Shown here: positions 25,403 through 34,750 of the stretch, piece by piece
How the letters are laid out: each line of letters opens with the position of its first letter
Numbering within the stretch: position 1 is the first letter of the stretch
Assembly (NCBI GenBank): GCA_023411215.1
Contig: JAEYOY010000058.1
Location: 1 to 64,000 of the forward strand
Direction of reading: 5' to 3'
Length of the DNA: 64,000 nucleotides
Source of the DNA: Bacillota bacterium
Lineage (GTDB): Bacteria > Bacillota > Clostridia > Lachnospirales > Lachnospiraceae
Position numbers and translations under genes: made by a program
Notes under the pieces: generated by a model
The model's input: only the letters and a program-made list of their open reading frames with translations
The model's database searches: none
What the model was told of the DNA's origin: nothing

Positions 25403-26272
25403 TTGAAACTTGATAAAGAAAATCTAATACGAGATATCGTAGATAAGCATATACGACAGTTTGTCGATGTAATGGAGGCCCGTTATCGGCAGGAGGTTGA
25501 CGATCCCTTAGGAGTAATCAATGCGAAGAAGAATAACGCCTTCATGTCCCAGCTAGGCGAGGAATTTATGTTCTATTCTGCTTTTGTCCGCTCCTTTGAC
25601 AGCTCCTTCGGTAAGGTTCTTGAGAATATGGGCAACGCCATTGCGAAGATTTCCTATACGGTAAGAGGCAGGATTGAATCCTATCTTCTTCCCCAACAGA
25701 CCCAGCACATCGATTATCTGATGACCGCATATGAGAAGCGGGATGCCAGACCTAAGATAGAGGATTACATGAACTTCAACTGCCTTATTCCCTCCAATCT
25801 AACCAGCTTCATCACCTCTCACGAGACGGATAATTATTTCTATGATGAGGAAAAGGGGTGTCATTATCTGATTGAGTTAAAGGCGGGCGGTGACCTTGAT
25901 AACAAGAAGGCAAAATCAGAAAAGATCGCTCTTCTGAATGAATTCTTTATTCTTAAGAATTCGCTGCAGAACAACGAAACCGTACGTATTTTCTTTGCCA
26001 CGGCTTATAATAAATTCGGTGAAGATGCCCCCTGGCGGCAGGAACGTGTTCAGACCTTCTTCGCAGAGGAGGAGCTGCTGATCGGTAAAGCATATTGGAA
26101 CTTCGTGTGCAACGATCCCGAGGGCTACCAGGTCATTTTTGACCAGTACCGCACCAGTTCCGAATATATGAAGGCTTCCCTGGAGCGCATCAAACATCTG
26201 TATTTCCATGCATCAAGACCAATGGAGCATCAGATATCATTGCAGGAATTTTTTACACAGGACATCCTATGA
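25403..26272 (+). CDS. TdeIII-like type II restriction endonuclease
   Basis: 289 residues from a TTG start, eight bases after AAGGAG. The catalytic core fits a PD-(D/E)xK nuclease: YFYDEEKGCHYLIELKAGG, where the aspartate/glutamate and ELK supply the metal ligands, followed by DLDNKKAKSEK typical of the TdeIII family as I recall it. TdeIII cuts GGNCC-type sites; the site of this enzyme cannot be read from sequence. The partner methyltransferase begins 57 bases downstream. Confidence 0.78.
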   Translation: MKLDKENLIRDIVDKHIRQFVDVMEARYRQEVDDPLGVINAKKNNAFMSQLGEEFMFYSAFVRSFDSSFGKVLENMGNAIAKISYTVRGRIESYLLPQQTQHIDYLMTAYEKRDARPKIEDYMNFNCLIPSNLTSFITSHETDNYFYDEEKGCHYLIELKAGGDLDNKKAKSEKIALLNEFFILKNSLQNNETVRIFFATAYNKFGEDAPWRQERVQTFFAEEELLIGKAYWNFVCNDPEGYQVIFDQYRTSSEYMKASLERIKHLYFHASRPMEHQISLQEFFTQDIL

Positions 26273-26328
26273 CGCATGCCCGTAGTACAATTTGCTTCTG
26301 ATAGATAACGAGAGGAGATTACCCCCTT

Positions 26329-27048
26329 ATGATAGACATAAGTACCATAGATAAATACCTTCTTATGCATGGTGATTGTATGGAGAAGTTAAAGGAGATC
26401 CCGGATGGCAGCATAGACCTGATCCTCTGTGATCCGCCTTATAATCTGGCAAAGTATTCTACCGGTAATATGAAATTTGACTGGAGAAGCGAGATTAATA
26501 ATGATGTTGCAAAATGGGATCTTAAGGAGCTTTCCCCCATTGATTTTCTGGATGAGTTCAAGCGTGTACTTTCACCCACCGGCAATATCTTTGTTTTCAC
26601 CAGTTATAACCTAATTGGTAAATGGCATGAGGTGTTTGACAGCGAATATGATACCTTTCAATTCATGGTATGGCATAAGACAAATCCCATCCCTAATATT
26701 CGTAAATCCTCTTTCCTAAATAGCTGCGAGTTGATTGTATGTATGTGGAATAAAGGACACACCTGGAATTTCTCTAAGCAGAACGAAATGCATAACTTTA
26801 TCGAGAGTCCGATCTGTATGGGCAGTGAGCGTCTTAAGGAACCCAAGCATCCTACTCAGAAACCTCTGGCCGTACTGAAGAAAATCATTAATGTTGCCAG
26901 TAATGAGAATGATATCGTCCTAGATATGTTCATGGGTGTAGCCTCTACCGGCGTAGCCGCCAGAGAACTGAACCGCCGTTTTATCGGTATCGAGATTGAT
27001 GATGTCTATTATGAAGCCTGCGAGAAAAGAATGCTTAATTGTAAATAA
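26329..27048 (+). CDS. DNA methyltransferase of the restriction-modification pair
   Basis: 239 residues. Motif IV DPPYNL appears near residue 35, and the S-adenosylmethionine motif (LDMFMGVASTG) comes near the C-terminus, the beta order of N4-cytosine/N6-adenine methyltransferases. HPTQKPLAVLKKII precedes motif I, as is usual. It would protect the host sites cut by the neighbouring nuclease. Size is small but complete; the target recognition region between the motifs is short. Confidence 0.88.
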   Translation: MIDISTIDKYLLMHGDCMEKLKEIPDGSIDLILCDPPYNLAKYSTGNMKFDWRSEINNDVAKWDLKELSPIDFLDEFKRVLSPTGNIFVFTSYNLIGKWHEVFDSEYDTFQFMVWHKTNPIPNIRKSSFLNSCELIVCMWNKGHTWNFSKQNEMHNFIESPICMGSERLKEPKHPTQKPLAVLKKIINVASNENDIVLDMFMGVASTGVAARELNRRFIGIEIDDVYYEACEKRMLNCK

Positions 27049-27108
27049 GGAAAACTTTCTGTAAGTGTGTATACAGGATGATTTGATAAATCAATTCACT
27101 TGTCACAT

Positions 27109-27134
27109 ACAATAGAAAGTATGCTTCGCAAACT
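27109..27134. repeat. Dispersed hairpin repeat (GATAGAAAG family), decayed copy
   Basis: CAATAGAAAGT followed by TTCGCAAACTTTC; the outer pairs are lost. Core shared with 53830 and 60765. Confidence 0.5.
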
Positions 27135-27152
27135 TTCACTTGTCATAGATAA

Positions 27153-27213
27153 AAGGACCTATGCTTCACACAATGTCTGAATTGCCTGACATCGTCTGAT
27201 CACATGGGTCCTT
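27153..27213. terminator. Terminator between methyltransferase and chemoreceptor
   Basis: AAGGACCTATG pairs with CATGGGTCCTT (one wobble), with inner ATGTC/GACAT, followed by CTTCTTCTT. It serves the two convergent genes. Confidence 0.6.
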
Positions 27214-27290
27214 CTTCTTATTCTTGATTTTTTATGGCCTCACTTTATGTGAATAATGAATGCATCTTCTGAATACCGGTCTCTACGGAT

Positions 27291-29093
27291 TTATATTGTA
27301 AAGTTAGCAATCTCCGACTTCAGTCGTTTGGAGCTGTTACCGGAGGCATCTACCTGCTTCGTTACCTCCGAGGATTTATCTGTAATATTAGCAATCTTCT
27401 CAGCAATATCACCGGTTCCGATTGCACCCTCAGTAGCCGCATGAGCCACTTCATTGACAGAGGACATTATATTCTGGATGGAGGCTAAAAGCTCCTCTGA
27501 GGTTGCACTGAAATCAGTAATGATACCATCGATATACATCGCATCCTCCATATAGGCACCTGCCACTCCCGCTAATCGGTTAAAGCTTTCTGTAATGTCC
27601 TTTGATACAAATTGAAGAAGAGAGCCCGCACTATCGGACAGATTATCCACTGCAAGTGTAACTTCACCGGTTACTGCTTGAATTTTACCAACCGCTTTCT
27701 TTGATTGTTCTGCCAATTGACGAATCTCGTCAGCAACAACCGCAAAGCCTTTTCCGCTTTCTCCCGCTCTAGCTGCTTCAATAGAAGCATTTAAGGCCAG
27801 CAGGTTCGTCTGGGCTGTAATCTTCATAATAGAATCTGAGAGCAAATTAATCTCTGATACAATCTTCGCCTGCTCCAACGCTTTCTGCAGCCTACTCTCG
27901 ATCTCAGACTGCATCTCCTGTGATTTCTTCTGAGTTGACTCTACATCCTCTTTGGTATCGAAAGCACGCTTACTAATCTCAACGATCTGAAGAGCAGCTT
28001 CCTGCGACTTCTCTGCAATCGATCGGGAGGCAGTCTCAATCTCTGTGGAGGTAATGGTCATCTCCTGAGCAGATGCCGCTGTCTCCTCCATACTTGCTGC
28101 CAACTCCTCGGTTGTCGCCGCCACATCCTCGATATTGGTGTTCAGCTCCCTTACATTCTCGTTAATGTTGTCGACAATTTCAATGATATTATCTGCTTCA
28201 AGCTTCGTGTTGCCTACCAGCTTAGCAACCGAATCCTTCATTCCCACCAGATCCCTCGCTAAGATACCAAAATCATCCTTACGAGCTTCATAGCCTTCCG
28301 GTAATGTGATCGTAAAGTCACCGGTGGAAAGAGTATTCAGATAGTTACCAAAGGTCTTAAAATCTCGATTCAGCATTCTGGAAAGGTACGATGTAACGAA
28401 GATCGATATCAGCAATGTACATGAAAAGCTTATAACAAATACCGTAACGTCCTTTTGTAGGGCAGATTGCTTAGCCTCTTTCAAAGCACCTATCTCATGA
28501 TCGATGTAATCGGTATAATTACCGGTTCCGACCACCCATTGATAGGGCTCAAAGGCTAAGCTATATCCTCTCTTTGGTGATGCTTCTGTCTCTCCGGCCT
28601 TCGGAAACCAATAATCGGTATAACCACCACCCTCTTTTCTACCATTCTCAATAATTGCCTTGATAAATCCAAAGCCATTCTCATCCTTCTTGTCATAACG
28701 ATTGGTACCCTCCGTCTCATTTCCTAACAGAACGACATTATCACCCTGATAGGTATCAATCCAGAAGTAGCCATTGTCTCCGTAACTCAGCTCGCGGACC
28801 AGATCCGCTGCCAGCTTCTTCGCCTCTTCTTCCGAGTATTCTCCAGCCACCTGCTTGTTATAAATATTATTAATCAAACTAACTGCATTCTCAACCTGAT
28901 TCTTAATATTCATATCATAACTGCTTCGAATACTATCCTCCAGACTTATGGTACTCTCCTTACTGTACTTAATCTGGTTCGTTAATGATAAAACTGACAT
29001 CAAAACTGTCACCAGAAGTATAAAGGTAGCTAAAATAATAATTTTAGTTCTAACCTTCAGGTTCTTTAGTACATTTATTTCCTTTCCTTTCAT
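27291..29093 (-). CDS. Methyl-accepting chemotaxis protein with Cache sensor
   Basis: 600 residues: N-terminal membrane helix, an extracellular single-Cache-2-type domain (GDNGYFWIDTYQG, PKRGYSLAFEPYQWVVGTGNY), a second helix near residue 210-230, a HAMP-like linker and a long cytoplasmic signalling hairpin. The tip contains NLLALNASIEAARAGESGKG and FAVVADEIRQLAEQS, the CheA/CheW contact region. It would report small extracellular ligands, often organic acids, to the flagellar system. AGGAGG lies 10 bases before the ATG. Alone on this strand. Confidence 0.95.
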   Translation of the reverse strand: MKGKEINVLKNLKVRTKIIILATFILLVTVLMSVLSLTNQIKYSKESTISLEDSIRSSYDMNIKNQVENAVSLINNIYNKQVAGEYSEEEAKKLAADLVRELSYGDNGYFWIDTYQGDNVVLLGNETEGTNRYDKKDENGFGFIKAIIENGRKEGGGYTDYWFPKAGETEASPKRGYSLAFEPYQWVVGTGNYTDYIDHEIGALKEAKQSALQKDVTVFVISFSCTLLISIFVTSYLSRMLNRDFKTFGNYLNTLSTGDFTITLPEGYEARKDDFGILARDLVGMKDSVAKLVGNTKLEADNIIEIVDNINENVRELNTNIEDVAATTEELAASMEETAASAQEMTITSTEIETASRSIAEKSQEAALQIVEISKRAFDTKEDVESTQKKSQEMQSEIESRLQKALEQAKIVSEINLLSDSIMKITAQTNLLALNASIEAARAGESGKGFAVVADEIRQLAEQSKKAVGKIQAVTGEVTLAVDNLSDSAGSLLQFVSKDITESFNRLAGVAGAYMEDAMYIDGIITDFSATSEELLASIQNIMSSVNEVAHAATEGAIGTGDIAEKIANITDKSSEVTKQVDASGNSSKRLKSEIANFTI

Positions 29094-29308
29094 CCTGTGT
29101 TATCCTCCTAATAGCTGATTTTTCTAATCATATCTCTTTGTATAATTGCGCTATTATCTGTATGTGATAATACTACAATATCTGACATAATTTATCAACT
29201 ATTTTCCTCGCTGACTGTATACTTTTTTATTTTTATGAAAAAGTCCGATTACTTCCAATATTTTCCGTGCTATTGTAGGATGTTATCCGTCAATTTATAC
29301 AATTCCTA

Positions 29309-29596
29309 TTACAATTCTTCCCCAGCAGTTCTTCCTTCCCTCTCATTGACTAGCACCCATTGATGTGTTTTGATATGATACTTAACATTGACCATCTGCA
29401 GGGACTCGCCTAACAATACATTGCAGCAAAACACCATCGTCGGTACTCCTGCAAAGTTCTCCTCCTTGCAGAAGATAATACTTTCAATCTTATAGGTCTG
29501 CAGGGCATGGTTCTCATCCTCCAAGCGAATATAATTCGGCTTAATCTTCCCCTGCACATTAAAGGTTGCAATCACATCCACAGGCATATAATACAT
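29309..29596 (-). CDS. Small protein coupled to the Y-family polymerase
   Basis: 95 residues, no recognised domain. It looks like a beta-rich fold: VDVIATFNVQGKIKPNYIRL, YKIESIIFCKEE and FCCNVLLG. Its ATG overlaps the stop of the polymerase gene, so translation is coupled and the LexA-controlled promoter at 30888 serves both. A role in polymerase or damage-response function is inferred from position only. Confidence 0.8.
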   Translation of the reverse strand: MYYMPVDVIATFNVQGKIKPNYIRLEDENHALQTYKIESIIFCKEENFAGVPTMVFCCNVLLGESLQMVNVKYHIKTHQWVLVNEREGRTAGEEL

Positions 29597-30864
29597 TACT
29601 TAATCCCTTCTCCGTTATTAGCATACTTTGGTTTCCGTTTTTCCGGCGGAATACCACCGGACATATGATATATGGGGTTATTCAGGAATATGGCTCTTTT
29701 AATCGAATCATCCCCATATTTATCACGAACCTGATCCACCACATAATCCAGCTTATGAAGTCTCTCGTACCGGTTCATATCGAACAGATTCATCTGTCGT
29801 ACCGAGCTCCCGCTTACCACCTTGCTCGTATGAATTCCCAGGTTCCGAACCGGCAAGCCGTCCCATAGCTCATCAAACAGGCGGCAGGCCGCCCGATGTA
29901 TCTCACTTGTAATATTAGTAGCACTAAACAAGGTCATCTGATGGGATTCATGATGAAAATCGGTGTATACTATGCTAACTGCTACCACAGTCGCCATCAC
30001 ATGGTCGGCACGAAGCCTTGTCGCTACGGTTTCTGACAGAGATAACAGAATCATCTTTGCCACATCCGGACGTTCTACATCGAAGGCGATGACCGAGGAA
30101 TTGCCATAGCCCTTATTAGCGGGTACCACATCCGATACCACAGAGATGTCAATTCCATTGGCAAAGGCATAGAGTACTTCTCCGTACTTCTTAAAATGTG
30201 CCCGCAAAATATTAAGATCCGTTCTCGCTAGCTCACCAATTGTCAATATCCCCAGCGCGTGGAGCTTACGCTTTGTTGCATGACCGACATAGAACAGCTC
30301 CTCTACCGGCAGCTTCCAGAGCTTCTTCTCTATCTCGTCAGGAAACAGGGTGTGAACCAAATTTGGCTTCTTAAAGTCCGACGCCATCTTCGCCAGCAGC
30401 TTATTCGAGGAAATCCCAACATTCACTGTAAATCCCAGCTCCTTGTAGATTCGGTCCTTCATCAGATTCGCGGCAACCACCGCCGAACCGTAAAGCCCCA
30501 CGGTTCCGGTCATATCACAATAGGCCTCATCCACCGAATACTGCTCCACGCAGGGCGAGAATTCCCGCAGTATCTCCATAAAGGCTTTGGAGCAGGTATC
30601 ATATAGATCATAGTGCGGTGACACCAATACCAGCTCAGGGCAAAGACGCCTCGCATCACTGATGGTGTCCCCGGTTCTCACACCACACTTCTTCGCCGGT
30701 GTTGACTTTGCCAAAATAATTCCGTGTCTTTTCTTAACATCTCCTGCCACCGCCGAGGGAATTTCCCGCAGGTCCGTCTTTTCTCCAAGGATGTGCAGTC
30801 GATAAACGGCTTCCCAACTAAGGAAAGCCGAATTGACATCAATATGAAAGATTAAATTATCCAT
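29596..30864 (-). CDS. dinB: Y-family DNA polymerase (DinB/UmuC type)
   Basis: 422 residues. Palm motifs are FHIDVNSAFLSWEA and YSVDEAYCDMTG, with the SxDE acidic pair; the helix-hairpin-helix thumb lies around VGHATKRKLHALGI, and a little-finger domain follows. The C-terminal tail is longer than DinB of E. coli. Such enzymes copy across damaged bases with low fidelity. AAAGGAG precedes the ATG and a LexA operator lies inside the promoter, so SOS induction is expected. Confidence 0.92.
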   Translation of the reverse strand: MDNLIFHIDVNSAFLSWEAVYRLHILGEKTDLREIPSAVAGDVKKRHGIILAKSTPAKKCGVRTGDTISDARRLCPELVLVSPHYDLYDTCSKAFMEILREFSPCVEQYSVDEAYCDMTGTVGLYGSAVVAANLMKDRIYKELGFTVNVGISSNKLLAKMASDFKKPNLVHTLFPDEIEKKLWKLPVEELFYVGHATKRKLHALGILTIGELARTDLNILRAHFKKYGEVLYAFANGIDISVVSDVVPANKGYGNSSVIAFDVERPDVAKMILLSLSETVATRLRADHVMATVVAVSIVYTDFHHESHQMTLFSATNITSEIHRAACRLFDELWDGLPVRNLGIHTSKVVSGSSVRQMNLFDMNRYERLHKLDYVVDQVRDKYGDDSIKRAIFLNNPIYHMSGGIPPEKRKPKYANNGEGIK

Positions 30865-30887
30865 ACATATGTTCTCCTTTTGAGTTC

Positions 30888-30931
30888 ATTATATCAGAAC
30901 ATTTGTTCTGTGTAAAGAGAGAACATTTGGA
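30888..30931 (-). promoter_or_regulatory. SOS promoter with LexA box inside the spacer
   Basis: On the minus strand TTTACA (30916-30911), 17 bases, TATAAT (30893-30888). The spacer holds the perfect palindrome AGAACATTTGTTCT (30896-30909), matching the Gram-positive LexA/DinR consensus. Half-like boxes AGAACATATGTAT at the ribosome site and GAGAACATTTGGA at 30918 may be secondary sites. Confidence 0.88.
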
Positions 30932-31156
30932 TATGATTTTGGACCTTTTCTGTTGTGAGTAGTTAAAGTTTGCAAAAATGAAGTTAAGGTTTGTAACTTG
31001 TTAATTACACATCTTATTTCAAGGCTAACCGGTAATTTTATATATAACAGTCCTCTTGAAAACAATAGAACGGCGCTAATATCTTCGTTCAGTTATCACT
31101 GGCGAATGTTTACATCCGCTGTGGACAGGTCATTCAGTTGTAAAGGACATAAAAAA

Positions 31157-31235
31157 AAGCCAGCACATAAATCACCGACTCCACAGGAGATAAATTACTC
31201 CCTTGGTGGTTTGTGATATTTTATGTACTGGCTTT
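31157..31235. terminator. Extended hairpin after the isomerase-fusion gene
   Basis: AAAGCCAG (31157-31164) pairs with CTGGCTTT (31228-31235), with ACATAAA/TTTATGT and ATCAC/GTGAT inside. Lies downstream of the minus-strand gene. The stretch 30932-31156 shows nothing else. Confidence 0.6.
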
Positions 31236-31261
31236 GAAGAAATCAGTGCTTACCTGTTTTT

Positions 31262-32902
31262 TTAATATCCGTGTTTCAATTCATAACTAATAAAAGCAAT
31301 ATGCCGGCTATCTGCCGCCCAGGAATTCACATTTATTGAACCCTGACCGCCAAAGAACGATATAATTCGTTTCTTTTCGCTTCCATCATAATTCATCACC
31401 CAAAGTTCCACCTGCATATTAGGCAGATGCTCCGTAGGTTTTAGGTCCCCTTTTCGGTAGGATAAGTAAACCACCTTACCCCCATCCGGTGATATATGGG
31501 CAAACCAGTTATTGCTTTCGTCCATTGTCATTTGAACCGGTTCGCTTCCATCCCGATTCATCCGCCATATCTGCATTAAGCCAGTACGGGTACTGTTGAA
31601 CCATACATGCTTTCCGTCAGGAGAATATTCCGGGCCATCGTTGAAGCCGCCTAAAGTGAGACGTTTCTCTTCTCCGCCCTCTGCCGGTATCGTGTAAATA
31701 TCCCCTTCCAGCTGCCCATCATGCTCACGAAATGCACAGTATGCGAGTTCTTCCCCATCTGGTGACCATCCATGCAGAAAGCTCGGCGTATTTGGCGTCA
31801 CCAGCCTAGGTACCCCGCCAATCAGCGGTAGGATGTATATTCGGGAAGTAAACTCACTGCCTTTTGGTCCATGACTGACTGCAAGCCACTTTTCATCTGC
31901 AGAGATTACGTGGTCGTTATTGCAATTATTACATTCCCCACTTTCGATACGAATTTCTGTATCGCTTTTAATATCATACCGATAGATATAGCCTTCCGAA
32001 TTATAAAGAATCACATCCTCCTTCTTTAGCCAGTTTGGCGCTTCAATGATACGATTATAACAATGCAGAACTTTCACTTCTCCCGTCTCCGTATCAATTA
32101 CATTCAAATAACTTACTGTGTTCTCCCTGCATTGTCCTAGCACATCAAGCAGCTGATATGATTTTCTTAAATCCTCGAGCATATCCCCCTGTGTTTGATC
32201 CTGATCAATAAACTGCGTAATTCCCATAGCTCTGGCAAACTGAAAACACGCAACAACATCCAAAGCGCCTTGTCCTATATTAACCTCACTATCTGGATTA
32301 TCCGGCGTCTTAAAATCCTTATAATGAATTGACCTCACACGATCCTTGTTACGCCATAAAAAATGCTCCGGATTTTCTCCGGCAAAGAGCAGCCATCCTA
32401 CATCTACTTGGGCCTCCACTCTGCCGAGGCAAGCATCCAAAAACCACTCATAAGCTGAGCGTCCGTCTATTTTCTTAGCGATCTCCGAACCGCCATTGTG
32501 AATCAGAATTCGTGCTCCGACTTTCAAAAGCTCCTCTGCCGCCTGAATGTAAGAAAATGCCACTTCCTGCATCCGTACTTTCGTCAGCTCGTGTGGGCAT
32601 TTCAGTACAAACTGTTTGATTCCATGCTGCACTACCATTCGTTTCATCTCAAGTACTGCCTCCCGTAAATTCATTGAAAATACATGGCAGGAAATCACCT
32701 CAAGATTATGCTTTTGAAGTAATGGAAGCGTTCTTTCAAATTCCTCCACTGTCCAAATCGACTTCTCAAACCCTCCCAGATTGCCGAAGGCAATACATGG
32801 TTCCACATGCTGATATCCAATATCGGACAATTTCTCAAACAGAGTCTCCGGATTCTTCTTACAGATATCATATATTCCAAACAACTGTAAACCAAACTTC
32901 AT
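31262..32902 (-). CDS. Sugar phosphate isomerase/epimerase fused to a TolB-like beta-propeller
   Basis: 546 residues from the ATG at 32902, nine bases after AAGGAG (an ATG six bases earlier is closer to the site). Residues 1-270 form a xylose-isomerase-like TIM barrel (FGLQLFGIYDICKKNPETLF, VEAQVDVGWLLFAGENPE, SIHYKDFK), with metal-ligand-like Asp/His/Glu segments. Residues 280-546 contain PD40/WD40-like blades (GWSPDGEELAYCAF, YSPDGKHVWFNSTRTG, HISPDGGKVVYLS), like oligogalacturonate lyase and TolB propellers. Cytoplasmic, no signal peptide. Following the MFS gene suggests sugar or sugar-acid handling. The fusion is unusual. Confidence 0.8.
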   Translation of the reverse strand: MKFGLQLFGIYDICKKNPETLFEKLSDIGYQHVEPCIAFGNLGGFEKSIWTVEEFERTLPLLQKHNLEVISCHVFSMNLREAVLEMKRMVVQHGIKQFVLKCPHELTKVRMQEVAFSYIQAAEELLKVGARILIHNGGSEIAKKIDGRSAYEWFLDACLGRVEAQVDVGWLLFAGENPEHFLWRNKDRVRSIHYKDFKTPDNPDSEVNIGQGALDVVACFQFARAMGITQFIDQDQTQGDMLEDLRKSYQLLDVLGQCRENTVSYLNVIDTETGEVKVLHCYNRIIEAPNWLKKEDVILYNSEGYIYRYDIKSDTEIRIESGECNNCNNDHVISADEKWLAVSHGPKGSEFTSRIYILPLIGGVPRLVTPNTPSFLHGWSPDGEELAYCAFREHDGQLEGDIYTIPAEGGEEKRLTLGGFNDGPEYSPDGKHVWFNSTRTGLMQIWRMNRDGSEPVQMTMDESNNWFAHISPDGGKVVYLSYRKGDLKPTEHLPNMQVELWVMNYDGSEKKRIISFFGGQGSINVNSWAADSRHIAFISYELKHGY

Positions 32903-33010
32903 GGACATTCACTCCTTATTTTCATATTTTATATTTTCATTAATACAAATAACTAATTTCCTTTAACTTAATTTTGCATTAAAAAGAATTCTTCATTCAG
33001 CCATAGACAC

Positions 33011-33082
33011 CTATGCATCCAGACTAGCCATGGCTTCTTTAAATGATGCCGTTCCTAACTGTCCCATATAATATGGACTCAT
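33011..33082 (-). CDS. Short ORF overlapping the MFS stop (possible gene remnant)
   Basis: 23 residues, MSPYYMGQLGTASFKEAMAS and four more. The ATG overlaps the MFS stop (ATGA). No family recognised. It may be a coupled small peptide, or the end of a gene once present between the MFS and isomerase genes. Confidence 0.3.
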   Translation of the reverse strand: MSPYYMGQLGTASFKEAMASLDA

Positions 33083-34230
33083 ATGTATTTCTTATTCGAA
33101 ATGAACTGTACCAAGATTATCCCCAAGCTTGTTAACAGCGTAATATAAACAATGTGTTGAATCTCGCTTTGGGATATGATGATGGCGGCCAAACTTGAAC
33201 CTATAGCACTACCCAATTGAACCATTGAACTGTTAATGCTGATCATGAAGCTGGATTTATTCTGTGTCACATGTGCGATACCGGTATTGAGCTGTAAGCC
33301 TGTGAACCAGGCACTCATTAGCCACAGAATGACAAAGAGCACACTTAACCACTTTACCGGTTGAAATATAAGAATTAACAGCATTGATGCCATTTGAAGA
33401 GAAGCCCCTACTAACATCGATTTGGCATAGCCTATACGATCCGATACATGACCACCGATCAAATTACCTGTGAAACATGCAATTCCCAGAAGTACCAAAA
33501 TGAAGCTCATCATAGTCTCAATAGATGGAAATAGAAGCAGTAAATAAGGTGTCACGAAGTTATAAAACGCGCCATACCCTACAAACATGGTTAGTGTAAA
33601 TATAATGATTAATAAAGATTTTCCATCTTTAAAATATTTTAACTCATTTTTCAGATTCAATTTTGTGGAGCTATGATCACCTTCAGGCAGAAACAATTTA
33701 AAGTAGATAAGGGACAAAATCATAATGATGCATAGAATCCAGAATATGCTGCGCCACTCAAGGACAGAGGATAACGCTCGTGTCATCGGGATACCAATAA
33801 CAAGGGCTAATGAACTGCCCATAATATAAAAAGCCATAGTTCGGCCCAGTCTTTCTTTGGCAGAAAGCGACACAATCGTCGAAGTAGCCAATACTCCATA
33901 GCTGCCTCCTGAAATCCCACTGACGAGCCGACTGATGAGTAATTGTCCAAAATTTTGACTGAAGACAAGTGCTACTGTCATAAGAATCGTTACGAATAAC
34001 ATGATCTTCAGCATCTTGCTGCGTTCTATTTTCCTGAATACGATCAAGGTAATAGGAACACCGAATGCGGCGCCAAAACCATACATGGTATTTAATAAAC
34101 CGGAATTAGCTACTGAAATATTCAGTGAAACGGCAACTTTATCTAAAATACCGTTAAAAACAGAGGCTGTCATCGAAAGTACAAAGCTCATCAGCGTAAA
34201 TACTATTAAAGTTAGATTAGTTTTTTTCAT
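33079..34230 (-). CDS. MFS transporter
   Basis: 383 residues with about twelve membrane helices. The loop motif between helices 2 and 3 is reduced (VFRKIERSKMLKI), and ISGGSYGVLATSTIVSL and GNLIGGHVSDRIGYAKS are typical of drug- and sugar-efflux MFS members of the AraJ/Bcr kind. AGGAGAA precedes the ATG. It starts a minus-strand unit with the isomerase-propeller gene. Substrate unknown; export of a sugar or a drug is equally possible. Confidence 0.88.
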   Translation of the reverse strand: MKKTNLTLIVFTLMSFVLSMTASVFNGILDKVAVSLNISVANSGLLNTMYGFGAAFGVPITLIVFRKIERSKMLKIMLFVTILMTVALVFSQNFGQLLISRLVSGISGGSYGVLATSTIVSLSAKERLGRTMAFYIMGSSLALVIGIPMTRALSSVLEWRSIFWILCIIMILSLIYFKLFLPEGDHSSTKLNLKNELKYFKDGKSLLIIIFTLTMFVGYGAFYNFVTPYLLLLFPSIETMMSFILVLLGIACFTGNLIGGHVSDRIGYAKSMLVGASLQMASMLLILIFQPVKWLSVLFVILWLMSAWFTGLQLNTGIAHVTQNKSSFMISINSSMVQLGSAIGSSLAAIIISQSEIQHIVYITLLTSLGIILVQFISNKKYI

Positions 34231-34533
34231 ATGTTCTCCTATAAAATAGTATGTGGGTTATAATTTATTTCTCTTACTTGTTTTGCATATTTTTATGTGT
34301 GAAAAATAAAACCACGATGGCTAAGGATGCTTCGCACCAGTACTTTTCATTAAATATATCTACCTTTCTAATAAATGACTTGGCTATCAGAAAAACTGTC
34401 AGATCAGGATTAAATAAAGTCTATCTTTTGATCATAGATTAATTGTAATTCATTTTCTTCTCCATATCAAATGCCTATAATGAATTTATTGTCATGCCTT
34501 GCAGGCATATCGTAGTTCATATTTTAACAACAA

Positions 34534-34636
34534 AATGGTGAAAGCTTCTTAGTCTAAGCCTTCACCATTATTTCAATAAACACCCTCATGGATCATAAAA
34601 TGGGAAAACACTAAAAATCATGCTTTCCCATTTTAT
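34534..34636. terminator. Two hairpins in the gap before the ABC operon end
   Basis: AATGGTGAA/TTCACCATT (34534-34569, with inner GCTT/AAGC), and ATAAAATGGGAAA with its perfect complement at 34624-34636. They follow the minus-strand... permease only from the far side; on the minus strand they lie downstream of the gene ending at 34751. The rest of 34231-34750 shows no gene. Confidence 0.6.
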
Positions 34637-34750
34637 TAAGTATAGCACGATAAAACCTCTTTCGAGAATATCAACAATTTTTTCAAACTTTATTGTCACT
34701 TAATTTCAGTCGATTTACCTCATATCAAATTGAACCGAATTTTAGTATTT

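Noticed and set aside
30998..31216. 72-codon frame in the gap before the isomerase-fusion gene
   Set aside because: No ribosome site, no family, and it runs into the terminator hairpin at 31157.
34251..34442. 63-codon frame upstream of the MFS gene
   Set aside because: AT-rich, no ribosome site, overlaps the expected MFS promoter region.
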